DNA from: Bryopsis sp. KO-2023
Lineage: Eukaryota; Chlorophyta; Ulvophyceae; Bryopsidales; Bryopsidaceae
Reading direction: 5' to 3'
DNA: 64,000 nt
NCBI GenBank assembly: GCA_030272585.1
Contig: BSYQ01000003.1
Coordinates: 1,550,001-1,614,000, forward strand
The stretch's first letter is position 1. Each line of letters starts with the position of its first letter. Of the stretch, positions 10,436-23,900 are shown in pieces. Both the position numbers and the translations under genes were made by a program. The notes under the pieces are model-generated. The model searched no databases. It was not told the origin of the DNA and was given only the letters and a program-made list of their open reading frames with translations.

Positions 10436-11992
10436 CCCCATGAAATAATCAGAATCATACGTTTCAGAAGGTGCAATGTTGGTGTTTTGTTTTTGTGTTA
10501 ATTCCAAAACTGGGGGAAAGATTCCCTCAGAGGTAACAATCTTAGAACCATAATATTATTATTATAACCTGATGAAAAAACAGGAGGAAGGGATGGCGAT
10601 CCTTTCAAAACAACTCGACAATAGAAATAATGTGTTTCCGATGGAACAGCGGTTATGGGATTATGTCAATATGTGTCTAATCTTGTCGTGTTTTTCTTCT
10701 TGCAGATCGCAACCTTGTTTCAACAGCCCATGGTTTTCACAAGTTGAAATGGCGCAGTCAGTCGTTTTGTGATGGGGGCAGCAATCAAGAAGACCTGTTG
10801 GTCGTTTCTATTTCCCCAGGGATATTTGACAGTTTTTTTCTTCTGGGAGGGGGGGGGGGGGGGGGGGCTATAATGGGCGGGGTGTTTATTTATGGCGAGT
10901 CTCGTGAGAAAGGAAGACGTTTTATGTCGTTCGTAAATCAGCGCACGTAGCACAATGTGTTTTAATATTTTAATATATTCATATATATATCCCTAAAAGA
11001 AAAAGAAACAAAAAAAGGAAATTGCTTTCAACAAATGTGTCCGACAGAAAAAAACACTTTGAAAAAAAGAAGTGAACCATTGATTCAACCATCGACCATT
11101 GGTTAATGGTTGATAGACAAAAATGATGGGATTTCTTGGGCCCTAGTTTTTTTCCCCAAAGAATCCTGCAACTTCACTGCCTTAGTAACATTCACAAAGA
11201 GCCATGGCGGGCGGGTGGGGTGGGGGGGATGGAAAGCTCAGGGTGGAAGAGTCCACATTTCTGCTGTTTGCGAGTGGGGGAGAGTGTGTAGATTCTAAAC
11301 AGCGATTGTAAGAATGATAGACTATGTTGGAACTGGTCGTTCACTGGTGTTTGAAAGAGAGGGGGGGGTTAGATTTTTGGAAAGTATGTCTCCGTTGATG
11401 GATCGACTTGGAAAGTGTGGGTGTGTTTTTTTCCCCAAAAATATTTGGTGTGGTAGGGAATTGTTTTGCAACCAGGACAGAAAGTTCTTGCATCCTCTAC
11501 CTTAAATCCATCTGTTCCACCAACTCCCATAATTTCCAAAATCTTGTGCTGTCGCTATTTGTGGGGTTTTCAACAGTGTTGAGAAACAAGACATGAACAT
11601 GAAGTCAGACCCCAACCTGCAACCCTCCTTGTAATTCCAGATGTTTTCGATAGATTTTGTTTCCTGTTTTCCATTCTTTGCAAGTCCTGTTCAACAAAAC
11701 CGCATTCCGTACCAAAGGCGGCGGTTCGCCAGTGTACAACGCATGTGATGGCTGCCGTATGCCCTGGCAGTTACAATTTCTGAATCGTTCCACAGCGTAT
11801 GTACTGCGTTGATTTGTTGAAATGCTGGCGCACCCAACATCAGCGTCACTGATGGGGACGCCAGCGTACGCGAACACGTACATCACCATACATCACTCGA
11901 CGGCTTTTTTCCCAGCGAACTGAGGAAAGGGAAACAAACACGAGTTCAACTCGGTTTTTCGATAAACTCGACTCTTATCGTGTGTTCGAACG
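10436..11992. other. Spacer between PGM3-like and first D-LDH gene
   Basis: No supported coding region. It contains a run of 19 G at 10849-10867, A-rich 3' flanks, and from about 11690 a more GC-balanced region likely to hold the D-LDH promoter and 5' leader. Confidence 0.6.
10849..10867 (+). repeat. Run of 19 G
   Basis: Homopolymer G tract in the spacer downstream of the phosphoacetylglucosamine mutase gene. Confidence 0.9.
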
Positions 11993-14871
11993 ATGCTTTC
12001 TCAGAGATTGAATTCAAGTTGGCGGGCGGAAGCTCTGCCCTCCGAAACACCAGCTCCTCGAAACGGACGAGTCTCGTCGTTCCTGTCTCGACGAACCAGA
12101 TCGCTACCCCATCCTTTTCGACGGATCTATCCGTCGAACCACGGTCGTGCTTTGCAAACAGTCCTGAGCGTTTCGGGGAAAGACGTCGCTGTCAATGGCA
12201 ATGGTCGTCTGACCACCATGCCCCTCGAAAAGTGCAAAGTTGTGGTGTTCTCTTCTCAGTCGTATATGATGCCGTACTTCGAGCCCAAGTTCCGCGAAGC
12301 CTGCCCAGACTCTAAGTTCATCGCGGTGAGGACCACCGAGCGAGCACAAAAACGTCAGATTCTTGACGAGCTCCGATCTGTTGCTTTTGGATCTATACCC
12401 GACGCTTCTCCCATGTTCGGGAGAGAGTAAACGGAGACAGTTTGTTTTTTCGTATCATCTCCCATTGAGGCGCAACGGGACGTTTTCGAAGCCAAGCGAA
12501 GATGTATGTGGATTATTTGAATTGAAGTGTGCGTTTCCGTCCCTTCAGGCCCAACTCGACAAGAACACCGCCCCCCTGGCGAATGGGTATGACGTCGCTT
12601 GCATATTCGTGAACGACTATTGTGACAGAGAGGTAAAGAGAGGCCAGCCCGCGTTTGATTTTCAGCGCAACCAATCTTCTCGCAGATATATATTTGCAGG
12701 TCTTTCTCATCACCCAGTTCTGCATCCACCAACTCGAAAAATCCCGCAGAACAATCACTGCCAATGGTTCCCCAGTGGATGGATGACTAATATATCAAAA
12801 TCCTGATGGAAATTTCATCTTTGAAAGAATCCTCATGATGGATGGAGGGTTATGGCCCTCTCTTTTGCTGTGGAATTATGTGCAATTATTGATTGATTGA
12901 TTGGTTGGTTGAAAACCACAATTCCCCCCCATCTCTCCTAAGAAACTACATTTGGGTGCATGTGCAGGTGCTGGAAATTTTGGCTGAGGGGGGGATCAAG
13001 ATGGTTGCATTGCGCTGTGCTGGGTATGATGGAGTGGATGTCCATGCGGCCAATGAGCTGGGAATTAGAGTGACGACTGTTTTGAATTACTCCCCCACCT
13101 CTCTTGCTGAGCATGCCGTTGCTCTGACCACCACTCTGATCAGGTAACATATTTTTGATACTAAAAGAAGAGGAGGGGGGTGGGCTTTCATGGAAATATA
13201 TATATATGTTTTCGTTCCCATCAGGACTGTTTTTTCTTATTTTACTTATTTATTTGTAATTATTTATTTATTTTTGTTCCCGTCAGGGTAAAAAGTCTCC
13301 TGGCGTACACAGTGAGAATTATAATTGAGTGGCCCAGATCTTTGATTTTCACAGTGGACGGCTGCATGCAGCTTTCAGCCTATTTACATTTTGGAAAAAA
13401 AACAAAAAACTTGAATGGTCACATTCAATCTGCATGAAATAAACACCTATATTTCAGCAGATTCTTTTCAGATTGCTTTAAAAAAAAATAAAAAAACTTT
13501 TGGCCCATTGACAAAGGCACATGAATTTTGTTTCTTTTCCAGAATTTTCTCTGTTACTGCATTGTTTGTCTCTGATGTCTGCAGCTGTAGACTCCTATTG
13601 AAAAAGAAGTGGACACCATAATTTTAAATGCGAGCTATTTTTTTTGGGGGGGTTCAGGAACATTCATCTGGCTTACAATCGAGTGTGGCAAGGCAATTAC
13701 ACTCTGTCCGGGCTGGAGGGGATGGAAATCCATGGAAAAACCGTCGGAGTTATCGGAACGGGCCCTGTCGGTGCTAGCTTCTGTGCAATCATGAAGGTCA
13801 GCAGCCCCTCTCGGAAAAAAAAACTGTTGCAAGTACCTTTCAATGCAGTAGATTTCTATTTTTGTTTTTCATTAATTTTTGGACGTCTGCTGTGTTCCTC
13901 TTACATGACATTGCTTTATTGAACCCAACCCCACCGTCAATCGAGATTGCTTCCACTCAGTTGATTTTCCAACTTTTTTTTCTATTTTTTTGGTGTGTGG
14001 GGTAGGGATTTGGATGTACGGTGCTGGCGAATGCACTGGAGCCCAACCCTAAATGCGTTAAAATGGGTGTGGAGTATGTTTCGCTGGATGATTTGCTGGA
14101 GAAGGCTGATATCGTGTCCTTGCATTGCCCCCTAAACCCAACCACATTCCACATCATCAACAGGGAACGGTGAGGGTCAGATGCTTCAGTTCATATCTAT
14201 TTTTCAAAGAAATTTTTAATGCAGAAGCGGACGTTTCAACTGAAAAAAGATTGACAAGGTTGCTTTAATTTTGATTTGTGAATGCTGCAGGTTGATAAAG
14301 ATGAAACCTACTGCTCTTTTGATCAACGTGAGTCGGGGTGGTCTGGTGGATACGGATGCCCTCTTGGATGCGCTGGAAGCTGGGGATGTCGGAGGCTGTG
14401 GAATGGATGTCTACGAAAAGGAAGGTCAGTCGGGGGGAATATACCGTCTGACACAATATCCTTCTCCCAAACAGCAAAAACGATTTCAGTTTTCCATGAG
14501 AAAAAAAGTAGCTATTGTTTTGATCGAGTACTGTAGTGTTCTTATTTTTATTTTTGCCCTGGTCATTTGGACGATTTTTTTTTCTTTGAATTTGCTCTTA
14601 AGGGTGCATTTTTTCTGTTTTAATTTTTTAATTTCTCTCTTTTTGAACAGGGAACCTCTTCTTCCAGGATTTCACGACAAATCCTGCGACCAAGAGGTTT
14701 GATTTTTGGGATCGACGTTTCGCTGCTCTGAAAGTATACCCCAATGTTTTGATCACCCCCCATTCCGCTTTCTTGACCAGCGAAGCCATGGAAAATATCG
14801 CCTCCATGACTGTCAAGAACATCGAAAACTTTTGCAAAGGTGCCGAAATTCAGGACGAAATCAAGGCCTAA
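11993..14871 (+). CDS. D-lactate dehydrogenase, LdhA type, copy 1, with N-terminal extension
   Basis: NAD-dependent reduction of pyruvate to D-lactate, the fermentative route that regenerates NAD. Seven exons: 11993-12325, 12549-12632, 12968-13143, 13658-13796, 14006-14169, 14291-14424, 14651-14871; 416 residues. After about 75 N-terminal residues rich in Ser/Arg with few acidic residues, a likely organelle-targeting peptide, the sequence follows bacterial Ldh[57 protein letters not shown]-binding GTGPVG (G231, G233, G236), catalytic Arg314 (NVSRGG), Glu343 (DVYEKE) and His381 (TPHSAF). LdhA's FFEDFT region is also present (FFQDFT). The next gene downstream is a paralogue with the same exon structure. 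Whether the target is plastid or mitochondrion cannot be told from sequence alone. Confidence 0.93.
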
Positions 14872-16176
14872 TGAGCACCAACCTCAAATTCCAAACCAGA
14901 TGCAGCACCATTCTTTCCTTGTCACTGTGGGATTGAGTGATTTCTTTTCTTTTTCGGAGGATATAAAAAAGGGGGGGGGGGGTTCATCATTGGATTGTAA
15001 TGAGGTCTCAACGTTTTTAGGACGGGGTGGTTTTTTCAATTTTTGGATTTAATTTTGGTTATAAACCGTAATGAGCCTTTCAGGTTTTTGAACGAACGAA
15101 GAAGATACTTGTGGGAAACGCCATGGGAAGACCCCTCTTTCGGGTTTTTTTCCAGTGTCACTGTATAAGGGTGTATACATATAAAACATAAACGGGATAA
15201 ATTTTGTTACTTTGTGTGAATGTTTTTGGAGAAGAAAAACTAGCTTTTCCTTTTTCTCTTTTTTTTGGTTTTTCCTTCGCCCTCACTGGGTGGTGGCTTT
15301 TTTATTTTTTCGATAGATATTGTAATCCATTTTCGCAAGGTGGTATTTGATGAGGGGGACATTTATTGTGACACTGTGAATTGTAAAAAATGTGCATGAT
15401 AGGCCAGGATCGGGCCTTTGGGGAAATGTGGGCCTCAAGTCATAGACCAGTAGCGGTCAAAAACCAATATCTGGAATTCCAGAGGGGTGGGGGGGGGATG
15501 TTTTGTATTGTTTTCTTTTTGCATTTGCACAAACCTAAGCTCGCGACATATTCATGCATTCTTTTCGGGGTGTTGTTTGGGTGTTTTTTCTTGGCCCCAG
15601 TGCAATTGTGGCGAGAATTTTTTTTCGATCGTTGGCCATGCATGACCCACAAACAACACACCACATTTTTTTGATCCATTAATTTCACTGCCAGCCCCCA
15701 AAGTGTACCAGTTTTTTTTTTGGGGGGGGGGAAGAACCTTCAGATGTGTGCCCGGGTCCGTACTGATGTAACAAAATAAGATCAAACAATGAAGCTTACA
15801 CCAATGTGTTCCGAGTAAACCAGTGCTGGGCTCATCATAACATTCCCCACCAAGTCCGAACTACAAATCGTCCCAACAAGATGCTCAATCTTTCAGTTAA
15901 TGAACCTCTTTTCCCGCTGTCGTACTTGAACTGGCCCCACCTAGGCAGTGGAGGCCTCGTCCCAAGGTTGCCAACCAGACGCCCTGGCAATATCTACTAC
16001 GCATCGAATATGCGGGGGCGGACTCATTCTTTGACACAAGACCGGGTGCTGTCAACGGCCAGACAAGCAAACGATTACTACCCTCGTTTGTGTTGGTACT
16101 TGGGATACTTGTCGGGAAGCTCAACAGTCGAAAGAAACGTCCATCGCATTTGCTCAGCTTCTGTTACATACCTGCA
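14872..16176. other. Spacer between the two D-LDH genes
   Basis: About 1.3 kb, no supported gene. It contains G runs near 14971-14981, 15489-15497 and 15721-15730 and much T-rich sequence. From about 15800 the composition becomes balanced and probably contains the promoter and leader of copy 2. I see no long similarity to the region upstream of copy 1, so the duplication did not keep a shared promoter or it has diverged. Confidence 0.6.
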
Positions 16177-18726
16177 ATGATGATCACCAGCAGGTTGTCC
16201 GCTCGAGACACCGTCCCGTTCAATCAGCACCGCCCAGCGACGCTACGACCCGTGTCGTTGCCGCCCCAGATCGGATTCTGTCAACGGATCGCCTCCACGC
16301 GATCGAAACTCTCGCGCGGTTTTCAAACCGTACAAGCAACCTCGATGAAAGACGTCGCGGCGGATCTCGACAGCACCCCAGCGGACGTGCCAGTGACGAC
16401 GTCTAAGGTCGCTGTGTTTTCCACCAAACCCTACATGGGACCGTTTTTCGAGCCCACCATCCTTGGAGACTATCCAGAATCGAAGTTCATAACGGTGAGG
16501 CAGTCGTCGGTCTGCGATCGATTCCCGTACATATATGCGTGTGATCGGATCCCTTCTTCCGTTGACGAGACGAGGGGATTCGGTATAGGCTCGAGGAGCA
16601 AAGCGAAGGCTTTGGGGGGGAAGAGTGGGGTTGCTCTGTTTTTTAGAACGTGGAGTCCACGGACAACTGTGGAACAGTTTCGTTCACTACTGGAACATCC
16701 GTACAGAAACCACTCTCTCTCTCTCTCTCTCTCTTCCTGAGGTTCCGTTCTGTTGCGGATTGTACAGGCAAAGTTAGACGAGGATACCGCTACTCTGGCG
16801 AAAGGCCATGACGTGGTTTGCTTGTTCGTGAACGACGTCTGCAACAAAGAGGTGCGAGCAACGAGTAATTATCTGACACCATCGAATTTCGATTCCGAAA
16901 CCACCTGAAATGGCCTCTGCCATCATGATCCAATTCCAAGGCCTCCACCCACTGCAATGCTGGATACTAGAATTTCTATAGAATATATGTTATGTTTTGC
17001 GAGTAACCTCCTCACCTCCACCTCCAAAAAAGTGGAAGGAGGGCTGGATCGATAGATGGAACAAACACCTCCCCTGCTCACCATCATGGTGTTTGTTTGG
17101 TTAGGTTTTGAAGATCCTTGCTGATGGTGGTGTCAAACTGGTTGCGATGCGGTGTGCTGGATACGATCGAGTGGATGTGACAGCTGCCAATGAGCTGGGA
17201 ATCAGGGTGGTCAGAGTCCCCACTTATTCGCCGACGTCTGTGGCTGAGCATGCGGTTGCCCTTGCAATGGCTTTAACCAGGTGGAAGATATATCCTCATT
17301 AGTGAAATCATGTCGATGGGCAAAGCTGCAACTGGTTCTGTATTTTCTGCGTTGTTTTTGGAGGTTTCTGACAGGTTGTGGTGTTTTTTTTTGGGGGGTT
17401 CAGGAACATTCATCTGGCTTACAATCGAGTGTGGCAAGGGAATTACACTTTGTCCGGGCTGGAGGGGATGGAAATCCACGGAAAAACCGTTGGAGTTATC
17501 GGAACAGGGGCAATCGGAGTATGCTTCTGTGCAATCATGAAGGTGTGTGTCCAGTTGGCCTCCGCTGAAAAAAAAAATGAAAAAATCGGCTGTGCAAATT
17601 TGCTTTTTAGAACTGCGATGGGGCTGGATATCTAGCCCCGGTACAAAAATGACTGATATGGGCCGGATTTTGGAAAGCAAGTCGTCATGTGGTGGTTTTA
17701 GGGGTTTGGATGCAGGGTTTTGGCCTCGGATGTGTGGCAGAATCCTAAATGCCTTGAAATGGGTGTGGAGTATGTGGAGCTGGATGAGCTGCTGGACGAG
17801 TCTGACATCGTGTCGCTGCATTGTCCGCTCTTGCCCTCCACTTTCCACATCATCAACAAAGAGAGGTAATTTCTCGATTCAGTCTGTTCATCCCCCAGGT
17901 TCATTGTTTTGGCATTTTTTTTCAACGACAAAAAAATTGCACAAGCCATGATTCACGAATCTAACCTGAAAACCTGGATGCACTTCTTTCGCTTTTTTCT
18001 CTCTCTTTCTTACGTTTTTTTTCCTTTTTGTCCGCACATAATTGAGTGACTTTTGTTCTTTCTCTCACTTTTTTTCCATTGCTTATTTTGTCTTTTTTTC
18101 CACAAAATTTTTAAAACAGGTTGATAAGAATGAAGCCGAGCGCTCTTTTGATCAACGTGAGTCGAGGTGGGCTAGTGGATACGGATGCCCTGTTGGATGC
18201 CCTGGAAGCTGGGGATATCGGAGGCTGTGGAATGGATGTCTACGAAAACGAAGGTCAGTCGGGGAAATCCCCCCAACTGTTTGCTCTACATTGGTGTTGG
18301 TTATTTCCTCGGTTTATACAGGATTCATAGCATCGTTTATATTTGAAAAAAGAAGAAGGGCGGGAGGGGGCTTTCCTACTTTGCTCCTAGGTCAAAATAG
18401 AACAGGAATAGGAAAAATTCCCTGACAATCATCGAATGAACTCAGTTCTCGGTCGAAAAAGATGCCAATTTTTTTTTGGTATTTTTCACTCCACAGGCAA
18501 CCTGTTTTTCGAAGATTTCACGACCAACACTTCCAACGCCCGGCTGAAACATTGGGATCGACGTTTCGCTTCTCTGAAAGTGTACCCCAATGTTTTGATC
18601 ACCCCCCACTCCGCTTTCCTGACAAACGAGGCCCTCCAGAGCATCGCCTCCACCACGATGTCCAATATCAAACAGTATTGTGCCGGGGAAGAACTCGAAA
18701 ACGAGGTGAAACCACAGCCCAAATGA
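16177..18726 (+). CDS. D-lactate dehydrogenase, LdhA type, copy 2, with N-terminal extension
   Basis: Tandem paralogue of the gene at 11993-14871, same reaction. Seven exons: 16177-16494, 16768-16851, 17105-17280, 17404-17542, 17702-17865, 18120-18253, 18497-18726; 414 residues. Internal exons have exactly the lengths of copy 1 (84, 176, 139, 164, 134). Active-site residues are kept: GTGAIG (226-231), Arg309, Glu338 (DVYENE), His376 (TPHSAF). The N-terminal extension ([20 protein letters not shown]...) is different in sequence from copy 1 but again rich in Arg/Ser/Thr, so the two products may go to different compartments or the extension simply evolves fast. A double ATG begins the frame; the first was taken. 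Intron 1 holds a CT microsatellite. Confidence 0.93.
16711..16735 (+). repeat. CT dinucleotide microsatellite
   Basis: About twelve CT units in intron 1 of the second D-LDH gene, a few tens of bases before the acceptor of exon 2, where it could serve as an extended polypyrimidine tract. Confidence 0.85.
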
Positions 18727-20992
18727 CTACCTTTTTTTATTCATTCAACCAGTTTGGGGGGGGGGGGGGCTGATATCGTGTTCGGAAATTTGATTTGGGG
18801 GCTAAGTTTCAGGATTGAGAAGGGGGGGGGGGATATTATACATCCAAATAAAACAAACGTTTCATATGAAGTTTGAATATATTTGATGATAAGGTGGTGG
18901 AGCAGAAAATCGTCAATAGTTTCAGGCAAAAGCAATGAGAATAGAATTGTAGGTGTTTTTTTTGGTACGAGAATATTTGATAATGTATGTGTGAAATATG
19001 TGCACACACATATATGTATACGATAATGGATTGAACAGAAGAGATATACAATGGGATGAAAAAGAAAAAAACTTGAAGAAAAAAACAACAATGAATGTTT
19101 CTTTGAAAAGGAGGGGGGGTGGAAAAAAAAAACGAATGTTCCTTTGAATGGGGGGTGAAGCTTCGAAGGAGTATGTTCACGAGGTTTGGGTGGGGCTGCG
19201 AAAATACGAAAAATACGAAATATGGTGTCGATTTTTTTGTTTGTAGAAGGAGAGGTTAGTTCGGTGGGGTTTCTTTGTCAGTATTTCATCGGTCCCTTAC
19301 ATTGTGCATGTATTCTTTTGTGGCGATTTTTTTTCTTTTGTTTTGTTCCCTTTGTGGTAGGCTTGTTTTTGTGGCAGACAGAATTTTATTCGATGTGTAG
19401 GAATTTGAATTTGAGGTTGTAATATATATCTCTTTATACTTTTATAAAGTATAAAATAGATCGAGAAATGTGGGGTTGTGCCCAATCAACGTGTTTGTTA
19501 GGGTTGCAGTTTCCTGTTCGGTTGTCTGTATGGTTTGATTTTCGTTTGCTGCTGGCGCTTGTATCAATCTGGCTAATTGTACAGCCAATGTTTTTCCGTT
19601 CATGTATATAGTGCCATCAGGCAAAAATGTTGAAAAGCATGCAAAAAACGAATTCAAAGTGGCGGTCTACACAGGAAGCACTTATTCTTAGACATGCATA
19701 ATTAATCTAAAAAGAAAAAATCCGTTATATTTTCATTATTTGTGGTTTTATGGAGAATTCATTGGAATAGTGTTGATGTATCAATAGACGATCCGTATAC
19801 ATATATACAGTTAAACAAATGTCAATTTCTTTTAATCTTTTAAAGGCATGTTTCTTGCAATTATCCCCCCAAGAGAATATTGTTATTCTGCAGTGAACCC
19901 TCGAAGTGGGATGTATACTTTATCATGATTTATTAAGTTTTCAAGAAAGAAAGAAAGAAAGAAACGGTGGCAGTGAATGTAACAATGAGAATTGAACAGG
20001 TGCAGCACGATGACTGTTTTGTTTTATTCTATTATCCGAGTGTGTGAAATGATTCTTGGTCAAAAATAGGTGACTGAAAACGCTTGAATTGGGAGAGCAA
20101 AACCTGAATATGGGAGGAGGGATAATTGACAACTGAACGAAACGGCAAGGTTTATTCCACACGTACCCCTATTCTCCTTTTCGAATCACCCAACTGTTTG
20201 TCCAGCCAAATAAAAAAGCAAAGATAAATTTCTGATTGGTGTATTATTTGACTGATGGATTGAATTCCAGCTGGACAGATCATTTTGCCACTTTTCGCAA
20301 CACGAACGATGTTCAATGCCGAATATTTTTCTAATTGCACCATCAAAATTTTTGATTCAAAAATATCTCAAAACAAAGGGACACTCGAAGATTTTAGAAC
20401 TATTACCGACACCCACCTAACTTTGAATTTTTTTATTATAGGTGATCATCAATAAACAATACAACTGAAGAAGCATATCAAAACGAGGCAAGCAGCTTTT
20501 TATACAGAAAAAAAAGCAACCTCGTTCACTTATCCAACCCATTTTTTTCGAGAGTCGATCTGTTCCAGTTCAATTGACTCTCTTTTCATTCCTTTTTTTT
20601 TCTTTGAAAAGAAAACCGAATTCAAATTCAAATCCGGTGTACAAGTTCTGTTCAAACCATTCCTGAGGACGACAAGTTATTTAGTCATGGGTGTAATTTG
20701 ATATGTCTAAAAGAGTCATCCATGTGCTTGCTGGTCGAACAATTACACACCATCAAAAAAATTCCACAATTTTTTTCTTCCTTCCCAATTTACATTTCCC
20801 CCATTCTTTTCAAAAAATCCATCCGCTATTCTCACTGAACTATATTTGAAACACATCTATTCGATATCGCCCCGCCTGCAACGACTCCTATTTTATTCCA
20901 TCAGAGCATCCCCCCCCCCCCTCCCTCAATCGACGCCATGAAATTCTCAACCTGGAAATTTCACCCAATATTTCTCTTTCTTCTTCTTCTTT
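18727..20992. other. Spacer between D-LDH copy 2 and XPD (tail to tail)
   Basis: 2.3 kb between two converging genes; no exon recognised on either strand. It holds G runs at about 18757-18769 and 18821-18832, a GAAA tetranucleotide repeat near 19944-19964 and AT-rich sequence with several AATAAA-like strings that could serve as polyadenylation signals for both genes. Confidence 0.6.
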
Positions 20993-23900
20993 TCACCTGG
21001 GCACACCGTTGAGGTCAGATTCGGACAGCAAACTTTTCCCCACTTGTGCGATATCGTATGGTTGAGCCATGTTTCGCATGAATGCCCGGGCGACATGCAT
21101 CAACATGTCGGTGGAGAGATTCAAGTGGGAATCCCTAAGATGGGCCGTGATCCAGCCAGGCAATTTTGCCCTCTTGTCGTGCCGTTGATATCGCTTGTCC
21201 GCAAACACCATCATTCCTGCAGCAAAAAATAAATCAGCAAATGGAAAAAATCGAAAAATTGAAGCATAGAACTGTCATTTTCTTTTCCACCTGCAAAATA
21301 CATAATCAGAAAAGAAAAAAAACATGTTTAGGTTGCACAATTCTTTTTTTCTCAATAAAAAAGTGACATTTCATAAAAAGAAAATGACACATTTCCAGGA
21401 ACGGGATGCACTCGGCCATTTGGCCATGTGCAAAACAATTTCAATGCAGTTCAATTTTTACACACATAAAATGATAATGCAACGACATTATTTTTTGGCT
21501 GTCAGACATCCATAAACGTGAGCCACATTTGTCATACACCCCACCATAATCTTTTTTCGATCGAATGACCCTCCCCACACATTGGGCCGATTGCCGGATC
21601 GCATCAAAATCCAGATATGTACTTTCTTGGATTTGGAACGTTTCCCTCAAATACTCCAGTCTGGCTCTCAAAATCCGCGAAAGAGTGTATTGGTAAGGAA
21701 TTCCGAACACCACCACACATCTGCCATAATGTCGATCGAAATCTATCCCTTCCGCAACTTTTCCCCTTGCGACGCTGAAGAAAACAGCCCCTCTCCCACA
21801 ATCGCAAGCTCTACGGTAGTTATCCAATGCCAATGTGGATTCGACCACGTCCTGGACCAAACAGTTTTCACAAATTTCATGGAAAAAATAAATTCAAAGA
21901 AACAATGCAGTGCTGCAATCTGTTATGTGTGTGTGTTTTTTTTGACGGAAAAAAAATAATAGCATCGGAGGAAAAAAATTCAAAAAAAGATGCAAGATGC
22001 CTTTGCATCCCACCAACTCAGGCCATCATGAAATTGATTACACGCAGTCCATCAAAACCAACCGCACATGAACACAGGGAAAATGCATGCATGTCTGACT
22101 GTCTCGATAAAATTCCAAAATATCCACAGACAGACCTGAGTTTCGATGAACACCAATTTGTGTTGGGTGAGCTCTTTGAGCAGTCCGAGGTTGTTCCATT
22201 TGGTGATGATCGAATCCATGTATTGGTAGCTCACGAAAAAACACACTATTCCATCCGGCACCACTTTCGACAGCTCCACCAACATCCTTCCATAATTTCT
22301 CAACACCCCCATGTCTTGTCGCATGTCAAATTTCGTGCTGACCTGATTTTTTTCCCAAAGAGGAAAATATTCGTAAATATTCGTAAATATTCATAAATTT
22401 GAAAAATTTACGAATTAGGATTTCCAAAAGAAAAGAAAAATCACATATTCTTCGATAGGAGAATTGTGGGGTTTCTTTTATCAAAACTGTATTGAATGCA
22501 AAATGCAAAAGAACAAAATCAAAATGCAAAAGAAAAAAATTGCAAGTTAAAACATTGCCAAAATAAACGGACACGTGTGGATTTCAAAACTGAACATTAG
22601 AAAGCCCCTGATGACCCACCCCCCCTTTCCCAATTCAAAACTTCACACCAGGAAACTCTTTTCTCAAACTTCTTTTTTCAAAATCATAAGTCATAAAGAC
22701 TCCTCTCTGGATCAACCCACCGGCATTTGGTCGGCACCTCGAGTAACCACCACCGGACACAAGCAGTCCCTCGTGAGCGTCATGTGCAAGCTCTGAGCAA
22801 CCACCGGGTGGAAATCCAGAATCTTTGGATACAAATCCATGGGGCTCAACGTCCCCGAGGTGATCACCACTGACTGAAACTTTGCAAAAATAGGCTTCAT
22901 GGCCAAAGAGGCATCCAAACACGCCAGCTGAATCACAGGATCTGGGACGTTGGGCATCCTCTCGTCGAAAGGTTCGATGATTATTTGAAAACCCTTGGCA
23001 TAAGTCCCCACCAGCGTCCCGAAATCGGCGACCAGCTGGATCGGCAAGAATTCGTTCATGTCGCTTATTTCCAGAGTTCGCATCAAGGATTGCAGCCGAT
23101 CGTAACAGAATCTGTAACAGAAACATATGCATGAACATATCCATAGGGCACCCCCCAAAAAAACACCCAAAAAACCATCCAAAATCAGGGCCTCGCAACA
23201 CAATAGCAGCATATCGATAGAATCGATTTTTTTTTCTTTCCCCACATCACTCCAGGATTTCAAACTCTAAATACTGTGCAATTGGCTCAACACAAGAAAT
23301 CGAAATAATTCACGGTGAATAGGTGGTTACAACACCCTAACCCCACCTCAACGTCTTTCCCTCGATTGCCACAATGGATTGCAAATGAGTCAAAAACGAG
23401 GTCGGGCCTTGGACCTCCACTTGCTGGATGTCCATTCTCGTTTTCAAGTACTCCAGAAACCTTCGCAGAAACGCCACGAAATGCTCAGCCCGGCGGATGT
23501 TGCCCGGAACAGCTTCTTGCAAAATGTCTTTGGGCAGGGCAGGATTGGAAAGCCATTGGTCCCCGGAATTTCTAGCTCCCAGAACGCCTTGCACCGCCAG
23601 GCCCTGGACAAGCCGCTTGTATTCCTCCTCCAATCGTTGAGCATCCGTAGCTTTACATTGTTCGATTTTCTGTACTTTGGGGAAAGCAACAATTAACAAA
23701 AAATAAGATTACCTACATGCAAAACCCCAGAAAAGGATCAAAGAAACCCCCCTGGTCCCCGCCCCCCCTCAATACATTTTTTCCCTTCTTTGAGAAAATG
23801 CTAGGAGAAGTTTTCTTCTTTTTTGCTCTTGTTAAAGCCAACATTAAAAAGACACCCCCTCTCAAAAGCATGCACTTTTCAAAACACTTTGTTTCGCCGG

